This document shows, in pieces, positions 1 to 9,186 of a stretch of 64,000 nt of DNA. Each line of letters opens with the position of its first letter. Position 1 is the first letter of the stretch. Source of the stretch: Alphaproteobacteria bacterium. Its GTDB lineage: Bacteria > Pseudomonadota > Alphaproteobacteria > Rhodospirillales > Casp-alpha2. Made by a program: the position numbers and the translations under genes. The notes under the pieces were generated by a model. It searched no databases. It worked only from the letters and a program-made list of their open reading frames with translations, and was not told the origin of the DNA. The stretch is taken from NCBI GenBank assembly GCA_024279135.1, contig JAJRRU010000008.1:118971-182970 (forward strand), in the 5' to 3' direction.

Positions 1-391
1 TACCCCTGTCCAGAACACCGGCCATGAAACCGGGCTGGTCGGATTTGAATATTTTTGATGCCAGCACAGGCTCTCCGGCCTGAATTTGACGGCGAACCAC
101 ACTGCCGATGACATCCGTCAGTCGCGCCTCGCGCTCGGCATCTTCTTCGACGGTGATGTAGTGCTCGTTCAGCCCTTCGTCAGGCCAGGCACGCCATTGT
201 ACGTTATCTGCCGACAACACATCGCCCGGCTGTAATTTTATATCGGCAACCAGGGTATGATAGGTCGGGATGCGAGCTTGTTTTTCCAACTCACCCAGTG
301 CCTCAGGCGTCGAGAAACTCTGAATCAGATAAGTGCTGATCCCCGCTACACTCAACGCTAAAACGACCATGCCTATAATCAATATCCGCAT
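1..391 (-). CDS. cpaB: Flp pilus assembly protein CpaB (partial, N-terminal 130 residues)
   Basis: Translated from an ATG at 391 on the minus strand and running off the left edge. The protein starts MRILIIGMVVLALSV, a single N-terminal membrane anchor. It continues into a SAF-type segment (PTYHTLVADIKLQPGDVL) and the CpaB/RcpC-like stretch VQWRAWPDEGL. CpaB proteins are inner-membrane/periplasmic parts of the Tad (Flp) pilus machine, thought to stabilise the outer-membrane secretin. A TadG-like gene and a TadD-like lipoprotein follow within 4 kb, which supports the assignment. The C-terminal part lies outside the window. Confidence 0.85.
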   Translation of the reverse strand, partial: MRILIIGMVVLALSVAGISTYLIQSFSTPEALGELEKQARIPTYHTLVADIKLQPGDVLSADNVQWRAWPDEGLNEHYITVEEDAEREARLTDVIGSVVRRQIQAGEPVLASKIFKSDQPGFMAGVLDRG

Positions 392-486
392 ACGTTGCTA
401 ATATCCCATAAGGGTATGTTACACCACCGTATTAACATACAAAATTTTCATAGAAACAATAACATTTTGTTACGGATTCCAAGCGG

Positions 487-514
487 TTGTCATATTAAAG
501 ACTGATCTTATACT
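487..514 (+). promoter_or_regulatory. Possible sigma70-type promoter for the PilZ gene
   Basis: TTGTCA (487-492) and TATACT (509-514) are separated by 16 bp in the AT-rich 219-bp gap between divergent cpaB and the PilZ gene. No other structure was recognised in this gap. The call rests only on hexamer similarity. Confidence 0.3.
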
Positions 515-610
515 TTGCACGATCAATTGGTACTTATCACATAATTGTTTCATTTTATTTCGAGCTCCATAATCCTTGAATCTTTACCCGATGGTGTTTA
601 ACCTTTTGTC

Positions 611-919
611 ATGACCGATAACCAACGTAAAAACATTCGCAGGAGAACCATCTTTGGTGGCGTGATTTATGATGACGCTGGTCGCTCATCTGAATGTTCT
701 GTCAGCGACATCTCGCAAAGCGGGGCGAAAATTCGCACCTCGATAGACCTGGAGATTGGCGTCGAGGTTGATTTAAAAATAAACAAATTCAATGACTTGC
801 GAAGATGCACCGTAACCTGGACCAGAGAAAACGAGGTTGGCCTCCATTTCCTGGTTCCCATTTCAACCAAAAATGAAGAAATGGCCAGGTTGTTCAAGTT
901 CTCCCGGCCTGGTGTTTGA
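611..919 (+). CDS. Single-domain PilZ protein (cyclic-di-GMP binding)
   Basis: A 102-residue protein that is almost entirely one PilZ domain. Both nucleotide-binding signatures are visible: RxxxR as R6-R10 (RKNIR) and DxSxxG as D33-G38 (DISQSG). The rest is the expected beta-barrel ending in VGLHFLVPI. PilZ domains bind cyclic-di-GMP and relay it to motility, pilus or polysaccharide machines. It lies between divergent cpaB and convergent DUF2336/TadG genes, so control of the Tad pilus is a reasonable inference. A diguanylate cyclase with an intact catalytic motif lies 13 kb downstream. The partner protein cannot be read from sequence. Confidence 0.88.
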   Translation: MTDNQRKNIRRRTIFGGVIYDDAGRSSECSVSDISQSGAKIRTSIDLEIGVEVDLKINKFNDLRRCTVTWTRENEVGLHFLVPISTKNEEMARLFKFSRPGV

Positions 920-932
920 GCATATCCATAGA

Positions 933-2057
933 TCACCATTTTTGTCTGGAATCGGTCGGTTTTACTTCGTGAATTTTCTTCTGAACCCCTGATCGTGTTT
1001 TCAAAAACCGTAACGCCCGCTGGGCTGCCTGAATAGTCATTCGGCCATAAACCCCTGCCATGGATTGCCTGTTTTCGCTGGTTCTGGAATTATCAAAATT
1101 TGTCAAATCATAGAAATCCATGAACATATCAACGGCTATTTCCTGTGATTTACAGATAATTGCCAGTTTTTCACCGGTTTTATCAAACACGGATTCGCGT
1201 GCAATGTCATGATTGATCGATGCCATTTGAGCGATACCAACAATAAATTTTTCAACTTCCGAAGTTTTCAGCATCCTTAATAACAGCTTGCCGTCGAGCA
1301 GACCGAGCTGATTTTTCCGGGAAATAAATGTGATCGCGGTTTCGCGCTGCTCTTTGACATTTTTCTTAACGGCCCATGATTGGGCCTTTTGCACGATATC
1401 GGAAATTTGCTCATCGGTTAATTCAGCCTTGTTCTCCTCCACGTATTTACGGGCCGAGCGGGAGATATGCTCGACCATTCTCTGAACCATCTGGGGCGCC
1501 ATATCGGTCCTTGCGGCCAGGGTTTTTGCCAGATTGCCAGGGTTTGCCGACTTGTTGACCATGGTTTCCAGAGTCTGATCTGAAAGTTCGGCCCCTTCAT
1601 TATCGGCAAGGGTATCGAGCACATCGTCATCACCGCGTTCAACCAGTGCGTCGGCGACCATTTCGGGCACCTCCTGGCGTGTGGATATTGCCAGAAGATG
1701 GCCTTGTGATTGCTGTTTGATGATGGCCACCAGGTCCTCACTGCTGAGCACCGTGCTCTTGCTCAAAATGGGGTTTGCAACCTCCAGATCATCATTGGCC
1801 AGGGTTTTTATCAAGTTGCTCGGGGCCGTTGGCACAACGGCGACCGATTGTGCCAGTTGCTGCCTGTCCTGGGTCGTTGCCAGGGGCATCAGCTTGCCCA
1901 GAATTTCACCGAAATAGGCATTCTCCTGATCAGAATGACTGGCATGATTTTCCAGAAACAAATCCGTGATTTCATGCAGCAACTCAACCCGGCCTTCTGA
2001 AGACGTCTCCCGGCTCAGGCGGACCAGATTTTCAAGGGCTCCCATGTCACCGCTCAT
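933..2057 (-). CDS. DUF2336 domain protein
   Basis: A 374-residue soluble, alpha-helical protein that matches the alphaproteobacterial DUF2336 family. It shows HEAT-like repeats of the form 'LSxxVLSxxSxVLSSEDLVAII' over the first 250 residues, then a helical C-terminus. No catalytic motif or signal peptide is visible. Its start codon overlaps the stop of the upstream TadG-like gene (TAATG at 2055-2059), so the two are probably translationally coupled. The molecular function of DUF2336 is not established. Family members often lie near motility and pilus genes, consistent with an adaptor or regulatory role (inference). Confidence 0.8.
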   Translation of the reverse strand: MSGDMGALENLVRLSRETSSEGRVELLHEITDLFLENHASHSDQENAYFGEILGKLMPLATTQDRQQLAQSVAVVPTAPSNLIKTLANDDLEVANPILSKSTVLSSEDLVAIIKQQSQGHLLAISTRQEVPEMVADALVERGDDDVLDTLADNEGAELSDQTLETMVNKSANPGNLAKTLAARTDMAPQMVQRMVEHISRSARKYVEENKAELTDEQISDIVQKAQSWAVKKNVKEQRETAITFISRKNQLGLLDGKLLLRMLKTSEVEKFIVGIAQMASINHDIARESVFDKTGEKLAIICKSQEIAVDMFMDFYDLTNFDNSRTSENRQSMAGVYGRMTIQAAQRALRFLKTRSGVQKKIHEVKPTDSRQKW

Positions 2058-3058
2058 TACGTGCTCCGCGGCAGGCGTGATTTCACCGACAGCGTCACAT
2101 CGGGAAACGGCACCAGGGGAACCAATGATGAAAAAGAATAACTGTCGGTTACCTGGATATAGGTTACCGTTCCGGAAACCATCAGGGTGACTGTAAAACT
2201 GGCCCCGGAAATCTGCATACCGCTGTTGCCCAGCGCCGTATCGGCATAGGTTTCAAGCTCCGCCGTGGTCACCTCGGAATAAGGATCGGTGATCGATGAA
2301 ACGCCGGTTTTTGCGTCATTGCATTCGTCCATGGCCACGGTGCCGTTAACATTGCCGACCGTGGCAATACAATCGACGCCCAGGGTTCCATTGTGACTTA
2401 CGCTAATGGAATTGTTCGCTGCTGAATTGGTCGCGACCTCACACCCTTCCATGTCAACAACGGCAGAACCGGTCACATTATTGGCCCGTTGAGTCGAAGC
2501 ATCAAATGCCTGCACACAAGCCTCCTCGCCCCCTGTGGTTGTCGTGGCGACAGCTCTGGCGGCAATTGTTATCGCATTGTCGAGAAACATATTTGCAAAT
2601 ATCAGGTTTACCGAGCTGCTTATATTTACCTCGACGGCTTCCCCATCACCGGTGTTCGACCCGGTAGAAGGCGGATTTACCGCTGTCAGGGTATCGCTAC
2701 CGGCAACATATCCGTTCAGGGTTGCGGCGGCGGCGGCGGCATCGGCGGCGGTCTGGATATCACGTTTATTCTGAAACCACATGCCAGCCTCTACCCCCAG
2801 ACCGATAAATCCGATCATGACCGGTAACATCAATGCGAGCATAACCGTTATGACACCCCGGCGGTTTACACCGAGACTGGCCAAGACACCGACCAAGACC
2901 CCGGCCACCTTAACGCCTGTGCACCGCCTCATGATTGATCCCGTGATTGATCTCATGATTTTATCCATAACCGGGTGAAATGCCTGTGATTTTTTAAATA
3001 TGTTATCATCATAATCCATATTATAGTATAAATCTGTTTTGACAGACTGTGTCGCCAA
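2057..3058 (-). CDS. TadE/TadG-like pilus assembly protein
   Basis: A 333-residue protein with a TadG-like N-terminal motif after a short basic stretch. NRRGVITVMLALMLPVMIGF leads into a hydrophobic segment and then EAGMWFQNKRDIQTAADAAA, the hallmark of Flp pilus-assembly TadE/G-like proteins. The remainder is a Ser/Thr/Val-rich extracytoplasmic region with several cysteines. The long von Willebrand A domain of full-length TadG is not obvious, so this is a short version. The first 40 or so residues before the motif are atypical. The listed start is a TTG, and internal ATG codons (for example before DKIMRS) are plausible alternatives. The stop overlaps the DUF2336 start. Confidence 0.8.
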   Translation of the reverse strand: MATQSVKTDLYYNMDYDDNIFKKSQAFHPVMDKIMRSITGSIMRRCTGVKVAGVLVGVLASLGVNRRGVITVMLALMLPVMIGFIGLGVEAGMWFQNKRDIQTAADAAAAAATLNGYVAGSDTLTAVNPPSTGSNTGDGEAVEVNISSSVNLIFANMFLDNAITIAARAVATTTTGGEEACVQAFDASTQRANNVTGSAVVDMEGCEVATNSAANNSISVSHNGTLGVDCIATVGNVNGTVAMDECNDAKTGVSSITDPYSEVTTAELETYADTALGNSGMQISGASFTVTLMVSGTVTYIQVTDSYSFSSLVPLVPFPDVTLSVKSRLPRST

Positions 3059-3204
3059 TCACTTGTTGAAAATTTTTTTAATTCTATTGCCGCCCACCAA
3101 ACCGGGTCTTGCACAAATCCCGGTTCTTGAACCATACGGTTTACTCGATTACAGTTAACACCCTATTCAACCCTGTCAGTAACGGCTGAACGAATTTATA
3201 TTTC

Positions 3205-3951
3205 ATGAAACCGACGTTCCCCAGCTTGGTTCTTATTTTATCCGTTCTTGCAACAGCAAGCTGTGGCACCGCACCGGTGGACAAAACCGATAGCGCCCTT
3301 ACCAACACCTTGTATCAGGCGGCGTTTTCTGCTGAACAATCGACAGACTACAGATCGGCAATCCAGTATTACCAGAAACTGCGCCAGCGAAGCCCCGACG
3401 ATCTGGACATCGTCCTGGCTCTGGCCCGCAACCTGCGTTATGACGGCGCCGAACAGGAGGCTGTCAGTATCCTCGATACCGCCGAGAACCTTGATAAAAA
3501 CTCCGCTACTTATCTGATCGAATACAGCAAGGCTAAAATTGCACTGGGCAAATTCGAGGAATCCATAACATTTCTGGACAAAGCGGTGCTGATCGATGGG
3601 GAAAACTGGGAAATTTATTCCATGCTGGGAATCGCCCATGACCTGCTGGGTAATTTCCCCCTGGCCCGCAAAGCTTATGACACGGCCCTCTTCCTGTCAC
3701 GGGACAACCCGGCGATTTATAATAACATGGCCATATCCGCCGCCCTGTCGGGCAACCTGGACAAGGCAATCTCTATCCTCAACGGTGTTCCCCGACTGAC
3801 CCGTAACAATATGCATTTACGCCAAAATCTGGCGTTCTTTTATGGCATCAATGGGGATGTAAAGTCTGCCGAAGCCCTGGCACGAAAAGATCTGGACGAG
3901 GAGGCTGTCAGGAAAAACCTGAAATTATATTCACAATTTCGTGCCTATTGA
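3205..3951 (+). CDS. tadD: TadD-like tetratricopeptide-repeat lipoprotein
   Basis: A 248-residue protein with a signal peptide and lipobox (LATASC, Cys20), so probably a lipid-anchored periplasmic protein. The body is made of tetratricopeptide repeats. Examples are the helix pairs around STDYRSAIQYYQKLRQRSPD, GEWEIYSMLGIAHDLLG-type and NPAIYNNMAISAALSGN. Length and layout match TadD, the pilotin-like TPR lipoprotein of the Tad pilus. It is divergent from the TadG-like gene with a 146-bp gap. A general TPR lipoprotein is the alternative, but the Tad context favours TadD. Confidence 0.75.
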   Translation: MKPTFPSLVLILSVLATASCGTAPVDKTDSALTNTLYQAAFSAEQSTDYRSAIQYYQKLRQRSPDDLDIVLALARNLRYDGAEQEAVSILDTAENLDKNSATYLIEYSKAKIALGKFEESITFLDKAVLIDGENWEIYSMLGIAHDLLGNFPLARKAYDTALFLSRDNPAIYNNMAISAALSGNLDKAISILNGVPRLTRNNMHLRQNLAFFYGINGDVKSAEALARKDLDEEAVRKNLKLYSQFRAY

Positions 3952-4066
3952 GGTTCGAGCAAATAATTGCTTACACCGGAAGGCACTTTACGCAATAATA
4001 CACCATGCTGCACGATACCAATTTGCTTTAATATCGTATTAACTGAGTAAAATTTGAGGAATCAAA

Positions 4067-4771
4067 GTGTCAGATCAATCAGCACAATCAGAGACAACTG
4101 AACAATCCCTGAATGGCATCGTCCTGTTTCAAGATGTATCAGACAAAGTCGTCAGTAATCTGGCCAGGAAATGCACATGGCGTGAATACCAGGGCGGCGA
4201 TATTATTGTTGATCGAAATGATGTCTCCAGCAGCGTCTATTTTATCATTTCCGGACGATTACGGGTCATGGACTGTCTGACATCCAATGTGGAGGTCTTT
4301 CTCGCCGATCTTGATCAAGGCGAAATTTTCGGCGAACTATCGGCCATCGACCAGAAAATCCGCTCCGCCCAGGTAACCGCCCTTGATACCACAATACTGG
4401 CGGAAATGAGTGGCGATGATTTCCATGAATACGTTCTTAACAACAAAGAAATAGCCCTGAATTTATTAGTACATTTCACGACCATAATCCGCGACCTGAA
4501 CTCCCGTGTTACGGTCATGAGTTCCCTGTCCCCGCACCAGCGGGTCTATAATGAACTGATACGCATTGCCGAACCCGATACCAGTGGATCCGGTGAATGG
4601 GTCATTTACAATGCACCAAATCATGCCGAACTGGCATCGTTCGTCGGCTCGGACAAACAAATCGTCGCCCAGGCCATTGGTTCGCTGGCGCGAGACAGTG
4701 TCATTGAACGCAAACACCGAACCCTGATTATCAAAGATTACAAGCGATTACAGCGTCTGGTTAGTTTGTAG
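4067..4771 (+). CDS. Crp/Fnr-family transcriptional regulator (paralogue 1)
   Basis: A 234-residue regulator starting at GTG, with TTGAGGA placed just upstream as ribosome binding site. Residues about 15-135 form a cyclic-nucleotide-binding-type beta-roll: GGDIIVDRNDVSSSVYFIISGRLRV, then the phosphate-binding-cassette-like GEIFGELSAID. A long helix and a C-terminal winged helix follow (NHAELASFVGSDKQIVAQAI). No Cys cluster of the Fnr type is present, so oxygen sensing by an Fe-S cluster is unlikely. The ligand is unknown. A clear paralogue lies at 26212-26946. It sits directly upstream of the ExeA/GspB pair and may regulate it (inference). Confidence 0.88.
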   Translation: MSDQSAQSETTEQSLNGIVLFQDVSDKVVSNLARKCTWREYQGGDIIVDRNDVSSSVYFIISGRLRVMDCLTSNVEVFLADLDQGEIFGELSAIDQKIRSAQVTALDTTILAEMSGDDFHEYVLNNKEIALNLLVHFTTIIRDLNSRVTVMSSLSPHQRVYNELIRIAEPDTSGSGEWVIYNAPNHAELASFVGSDKQIVAQAIGSLARDSVIERKHRTLIIKDYKRLQRLVSL

Positions 4772-4819
4772 GTTCTATAGACGCCTTCGAGCGGATCGAC
4801 AAACGGGACAAAGTTACAC

Positions 4820-6448
4820 ATGTATCGAGATTTTTTCGGCATAAACGAAAACCCGTTTTCCAATAGCCCTGATCCAAAATATATCTTCATGAGCCAGCGC
4901 CATTCCGAGGCACTGGCCCATCTGATGTGGGGTGTGCAGGGCGACAACGGGTTTGTCATGCTGACCGGGGAAGTCGGGACCGGAAAAACCACCCTGTGCC
5001 GCTATCTGGCCGAACAACTGGACGACCATGTAAAGCTGGCCTTGTGTCTGAACCCGAAAATTTCAGATGTGGACCTGTTGACGACCATTTGTGAGGAACT
5101 GGGCATCGACATTACCGATGTGGTCCACACAGTCAAAGACCTGACGTCGGTATTGAATACATTCCTTCTCGATCTCTATGCCAATGGCGGACGTGCCGTG
5201 CTGATGATTGACGAAGCCCAGAACCTGAGCTTCGAATTACTCGAACAAGTCCGTCTGCTGACCAATCTGGAAACCACCCATAACAAGCTGTTACAAGTCA
5301 TTCTGGTTGGACAGACCGAATTGAAGGATCATATAGATCAATTCAGCTTGCGCCAGTTATCGCAACGTATTTCAGCGCGCTATCATCTTGACCCGCTGAA
5401 CGCCACTGAAACTGACCAGTATATCGCGCACCGGATCGCCATAGCCGGACTGCCCCAGGCCCTGTTCAGTGCCAGTGCCCTGAACATAATCTATAAAAAT
5501 TCCAGAGGCATACCCCGTCTGATCAACAGCATCTGTGATCGCTGCCTGTTGGGTGCTTATGTGGCAGGCAAAAAAGTCGTCTCCAAAAGGCTTGCCACGA
5601 ATGCCACTGATGAAGTGTTGGGCACAAAAGCACCATCGCTAAACAAACTAACGCCCATAACCGTGATGGCGGCCACGGTCCTGACCATATGGATCATCGC
5701 CTATGGCCTGTTTGGCCTGTTGAACCTGCCGTTGCCTTTCGGGCTAAACACGACCCATAATGCCGGCTCGCCGTCAGAACCCGGCCCTGCCATTTCAGGC
5801 CGCATTGATGAATACACCGAACAGACCACTCGCTTGTTAGCCGCCCTTGAGCCTGCCGATACGGTTGAGGCCGCTTTTTTGCGAATGATCGCCCTGTGGA
5901 AGACCAAAAAGGGTTTTCAGGGCGAAACGGTTTCCTGTCAGGATACCGCTAACGTCGGCTTGGCCTGCCTGAACTGGGAGGGCAGCTGGGATGAAGTCCG
6001 CCAACTCAACCGGCCTTTCATCATCGAGCTGGTCACGCCACAGGGCGATGCCCACAGCGTACTCGTCCGCACCCTTCAGGATGGCTCGGCCACCCTGGAG
6101 CTTTCCGCACGGCTAGTTCAGATACCCGAGCATATGTTGCGCGCCCTGCGGCCCGGTAATTTCCTGTTACTTTGGCAGCCGCCACCTTTTTACAACCGCA
6201 CCCTGCGTCCCAACATGACGGGAAACGATGTGGCCTGGGTGCGCAAACGGCTTAACAAAGCCAGCCTGGGATTGCCTGTGGCGGTCAGCAATCCCGAATA
6301 TTACGACGATAGCCTGCTCAAGGAAGTAAACAGCTTTAACCGCCGCCACAACCGCCCTGATGATGGTCTGATAGATCCGGCGACCTTGATTCTCATGGAT
6401 AACACCCTTGGCGATGTCATCGTACCTGTGTTGTACCAAAACCCGTAA
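4820..6448 (+). CDS. ExeA/GspA-like AAA ATPase with C-terminal peptidoglycan-binding domain
   Basis: A 542-residue inner-membrane ATPase. The AAA+ domain (residues 1-270) has Walker A GEVGTGKT (50-57) and Walker B VLMIDEAQ (about 127-134). One membrane segment (about 279-301) is followed by a periplasmic part. That part has a C39-peptidase-like fold segment (about 355-440, GLACLNWEGSWDEVRQLNRP) lacking an obvious catalytic dyad. It ends in a PG_binding_1-type domain (about 455-535, LRPNMTGNDVAWVRKRL). This is the layout of ExeA/GspA, which helps secretins assemble through peptidoglycan. The partner gene follows 24 bp downstream. No type II secretion genes are in the window; Tad genes are. Confidence 0.87.
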   Translation: MYRDFFGINENPFSNSPDPKYIFMSQRHSEALAHLMWGVQGDNGFVMLTGEVGTGKTTLCRYLAEQLDDHVKLALCLNPKISDVDLLTTICEELGIDITDVVHTVKDLTSVLNTFLLDLYANGGRAVLMIDEAQNLSFELLEQVRLLTNLETTHNKLLQVILVGQTELKDHIDQFSLRQLSQRISARYHLDPLNATETDQYIAHRIAIAGLPQALFSASALNIIYKNSRGIPRLINSICDRCLLGAYVAGKKVVSKRLATNATDEVLGTKAPSLNKLTPITVMAATVLTIWIIAYGLFGLLNLPLPFGLNTTHNAGSPSEPGPAISGRIDEYTEQTTRLLAALEPADTVEAAFLRMIALWKTKKGFQGETVSCQDTANVGLACLNWEGSWDEVRQLNRPFIIELVTPQGDAHSVLVRTLQDGSATLELSARLVQIPEHMLRALRPGNFLLLWQPPPFYNRTLRPNMTGNDVAWVRKRLNKASLGLPVAVSNPEYYDDSLLKEVNSFNRRHNRPDDGLIDPATLILMDNTLGDVIVPVLYQNP

Positions 6449-6472
6449 CCAGATGCCCCGGAACTATTAACC

Positions 6473-7933
6473 ATGTCGATTATTCTTGATGCATTAAAAA
6501 AATCGGAGGCAGAACGGAAAGCCAATACGGGTGATACCAAAAATCATGCACGCCCCAGTCAGTCAGGTGAACCGCGTGAGCCGAGTGCACCGGGTTCGCC
6601 CAAAGGCCTGGCACCTTCAAAACTGACCATCGTGTTAATCGCGGGCCTTGTGGTTACCATAGGCGGCATTGGGTATATGGCCTTATCCGTGGACGAGCCA
6701 TCAACCCCAAAGATCACGCAAGCACCATCCGAAATAATCCAGGAACCGGAAACTGCTCCTGAAACTGCCCAGATAAAACCGGAACCCAAACCGCTACCAA
6801 AACCGGAACCTGCTATTCAAACCATGCAAACTATGCAACCGGAAGCCGGGTCTGAACCGGCGCCCGCAGGGAAACCGGCTTCCCCGGTTGCGCCCGTCTC
6901 CCTTAATGCCCCAGATCCAGAACCCAAACCAGAGCCAGAACCGAAAATAGTTCCCGAACCCATGGCGGTTGCCGATCCCTTGATGCCGCCTGAACCGGAA
7001 CCAGTGCCGGTACTCGAACCCGTGCCCGATGCAGAACCCGTCCCCGAGCCCGGACCGGCGGTGGTAAATATGGCGGATACAAAATCTGAACCCGTCCCGG
7101 CCCCGACCCCCAACCCACGACCGGGGGCTTTGCCCATCCGTGTTGAAAACAACCGACAGGCCGAAAGCCATTTCAAAAACGCGCAGCAATTTGACCGCGA
7201 TGGGCACTATGCCCAGGCCAATGAACAATACAGCCTGGCTATAAAACTACTGCCCGGCAATGCAATCTATTACCTGGGTCGGGGGTGGTCTTATATTGCG
7301 CGGAATAATTACGAATCCGCCATTCTGGATTTTGGCACGGCCATCCGGCTACAGAAAAATTTCGCCAATGCCTTTTACGGTCGCGGGTGGGCTTATGAGA
7401 AAAATGCGCAACCCTCGCAGGCCATGGAAAATTACAGCCAGGCCATCGCAATTTCACCGGGCCATGTGGATGCCATGTTCAGCCGTGGCTTCCTGAAATT
7501 CTACAATAACAATATGCGACACGCAGAACAGGATTTTACGAAAGTCTATGAAACGGCCGCCACGGAGCTTAAGGATTTTGCCCTGTTATGGAGCTATCTG
7601 AGCTACAAGCGCACTACCACACCCGGAGCCGAGCCTTTGCAGCCGTACCGGGATATCAAAACAGGCACAACCTGGCCCGCCATTATCTATTCGGCGTTCA
7701 TGGGCCGGGCCACAACCCAGCAGGTTGTTGCCGCCATGAAAAGCGATAACACCCTGACCCAGCGCAGGCGGGAAAGCGTGGGATATTTTTTCCTCGCCCA
7801 GGATCGCCTGATCAGGGGGGATCTGGTCATGGCGGCGCAATATTTTCAGAAAACGCTGCAAACCGGCGTCACATCCTACCGGCAATACCCGGCGGCAAAG
7901 ATCGAACTGAAACGCCTGCGAAGCCCCGATTAG
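6473..7933 (+). CDS. GspB/MshN-like protein: membrane anchor, Pro/Glu-rich linker, TPR domain
   Basis: A 486-residue partner of the ExeA-like ATPase. The N-terminus MSIILDALKKSEAERK is the conserved GspB/ExeB-type start. A single membrane segment lies at about 51-71. A rigid proline/glutamate-rich linker (about 75-220, PEPEPEP-type repeats) follows, then three to four TPR units (about 230-370, for example AIYYLGRGWSYIARNNYESA). The usual short GspB secretin-binding domain is replaced by TPRs, which recalls MshN of MSHA pili. The likely role is a periplasm-spanning scaffold working with the ATPase. Its last codon overlaps the stop of the convergent glycosyltransferase by 4 bp. Confidence 0.78.
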   Translation: MSIILDALKKSEAERKANTGDTKNHARPSQSGEPREPSAPGSPKGLAPSKLTIVLIAGLVVTIGGIGYMALSVDEPSTPKITQAPSEIIQEPETAPETAQIKPEPKPLPKPEPAIQTMQTMQPEAGSEPAPAGKPASPVAPVSLNAPDPEPKPEPEPKIVPEPMAVADPLMPPEPEPVPVLEPVPDAEPVPEPGPAVVNMADTKSEPVPAPTPNPRPGALPIRVENNRQAESHFKNAQQFDRDGHYAQANEQYSLAIKLLPGNAIYYLGRGWSYIARNNYESAILDFGTAIRLQKNFANAFYGRGWAYEKNAQPSQAMENYSQAIAISPGHVDAMFSRGFLKFYNNNMRHAEQDFTKVYETAATELKDFALLWSYLSYKRTTTPGAEPLQPYRDIKTGTTWPAIIYSAFMGRATTQQVVAAMKSDNTLTQRRRESVGYFFLAQDRLIRGDLVMAAQYFQKTLQTGVTSYRQYPAAKIELKRLRSPD

Positions 7934-9105
7934 CCGACCTTGCTTTGTGATACAGACCGCACATCCAGGGCCGCGTCGAGGACTTCCTGCGGGGTTATCA
8001 GCTTCATGCACCTGTTATCGCGACAATCCAGCACACTTTTTTTGGCATCGTAAATGGCCAGACACGGGCTGCATACCAGGTTTTTATACAAGTTACGGAC
8101 CCAGGGATATTTATGGCCGAACAGAACCGGCGTATCGGGCCCAAACAGAACCACCGTAGAGCGTTTCAACAAAACACTGAGGTGTTGCGGGCCACTATCG
8201 ACCGTTATAGTCAGGTCGGCGTTGGCAATCAGCCAGACAAACTCAGCAAATGTGGTTTGCCCGATAAGGTTGCTTATGGCTTCGTCGTTACCCGGTAATG
8301 CGGCCAGACCCTGGTGCAAAGGCCCGGTTTCTTCTGTGCCGATCATCACGATGGCATGGTGTGGATAGTGTTCTCGCAACATGCCGATCAAGGTAATCCA
8401 GTTCTCAGACGGCCAGGCTGATAAATCCCGTATGGTGTCACTGCTGGTCATGTTGATGACAATATAATCGCGGTCGCCTTGCGTGTTCAGGCCCGCCGGT
8501 TTTGATGAGGTATGCTCGGGCAGGCTGAATTTTTCGGTATGGGTATGGGGTTGGGCAAAATCCTTGATCAGGCCGGGAATGGCGGCAATATTCAGGAAAT
8601 TCTCACCGATTGAACGATACACATTCAGATTGGCCCGATGGCTGTAGAGTTTGCCCACCGGCAAATGAAACATATGGAACCCGGCGCGAATCGGCGCGCC
8701 CGTCATGACCGACATGAGGGCCGCAAACTGTGAGAAAAACTCCAGATTAAGGAATGCCTCCGGCTTGATCCGGCGCAGTTGCCAGATCACCTTGAAAACA
8801 TCGACGCAGAACCGCAAAAAAGATTTGGTGCTGATCGACAGGCACCGATCGGCACCCAGAATTTCAGCCATGGCTTCATTGCCGGCAAAGGTCAGGTAGA
8901 CCACCTGCTTGTGTTGCTTCTTCAATTCACAGATCAGCGGATAACTCAGGCACATACTGCCAATGCCGAAGAATTTGCAGACCACGACAGCGTTGGATTT
9001 TTCTTTATGAATGAAAATCGGTATCAGCCACGACATCACCACACACGCCGGAACCCCCACATACCGGTCGATAAGGCGCATTGTCTCAGTTTTCATTTTC
9101 TTCAA
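7930..9105 (-). CDS. Glycosyltransferase family 9 (heptosyltransferase-like)
   Basis: A 391-residue protein with the GT-B layout of ADP-heptose:LPS heptosyltransferases. The N-terminal domain contains VVCKFFGIGSMCLSYPLI. The C-terminal nucleotide-binding domain contains YIVINMTSSDTIRDLSAWP, VMIGTEETGP and the GT9 signature TVDSGPQHLSVLL followed by VVLFGPDTP. Such enzymes add sugars to lipopolysaccharide core or other surface glycans from an ADP-sugar on the cytoplasmic side. The canonical HtGP-like segment is replaced by TVDSGPQHL, so the exact donor cannot be assigned. A Cys-rich tail near the C-terminus (LVCSPCLAIY and DCRDNRCMKL) is seen in some GT9 enzymes. Confidence 0.82.
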   Translation of the reverse strand: MKKMKTETMRLIDRYVGVPACVVMSWLIPIFIHKEKSNAVVVCKFFGIGSMCLSYPLICELKKQHKQVVYLTFAGNEAMAEILGADRCLSISTKSFLRFCVDVFKVIWQLRRIKPEAFLNLEFFSQFAALMSVMTGAPIRAGFHMFHLPVGKLYSHRANLNVYRSIGENFLNIAAIPGLIKDFAQPHTHTEKFSLPEHTSSKPAGLNTQGDRDYIVINMTSSDTIRDLSAWPSENWITLIGMLREHYPHHAIVMIGTEETGPLHQGLAALPGNDEAISNLIGQTTFAEFVWLIANADLTITVDSGPQHLSVLLKRSTVVLFGPDTPVLFGHKYPWVRNLYKNLVCSPCLAIYDAKKSVLDCRDNRCMKLITPQEVLDAALDVRSVSQSKVG

Positions 9106-9186
9106 ACCTTTTTAAACCCATTCAGACATTGTGTAACAATAACGCCGATATTACCATGAGCAACACTTCAAAGCGGACCCCTGTAT

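Noticed and set aside
6794..7228. Gly/Arg/Phe-rich reading frames opposite the GspB-like linker
   Set aside because: They are the antisense of the Pro/Glu-rich repeats; low-complexity coding DNA produces such shadows.
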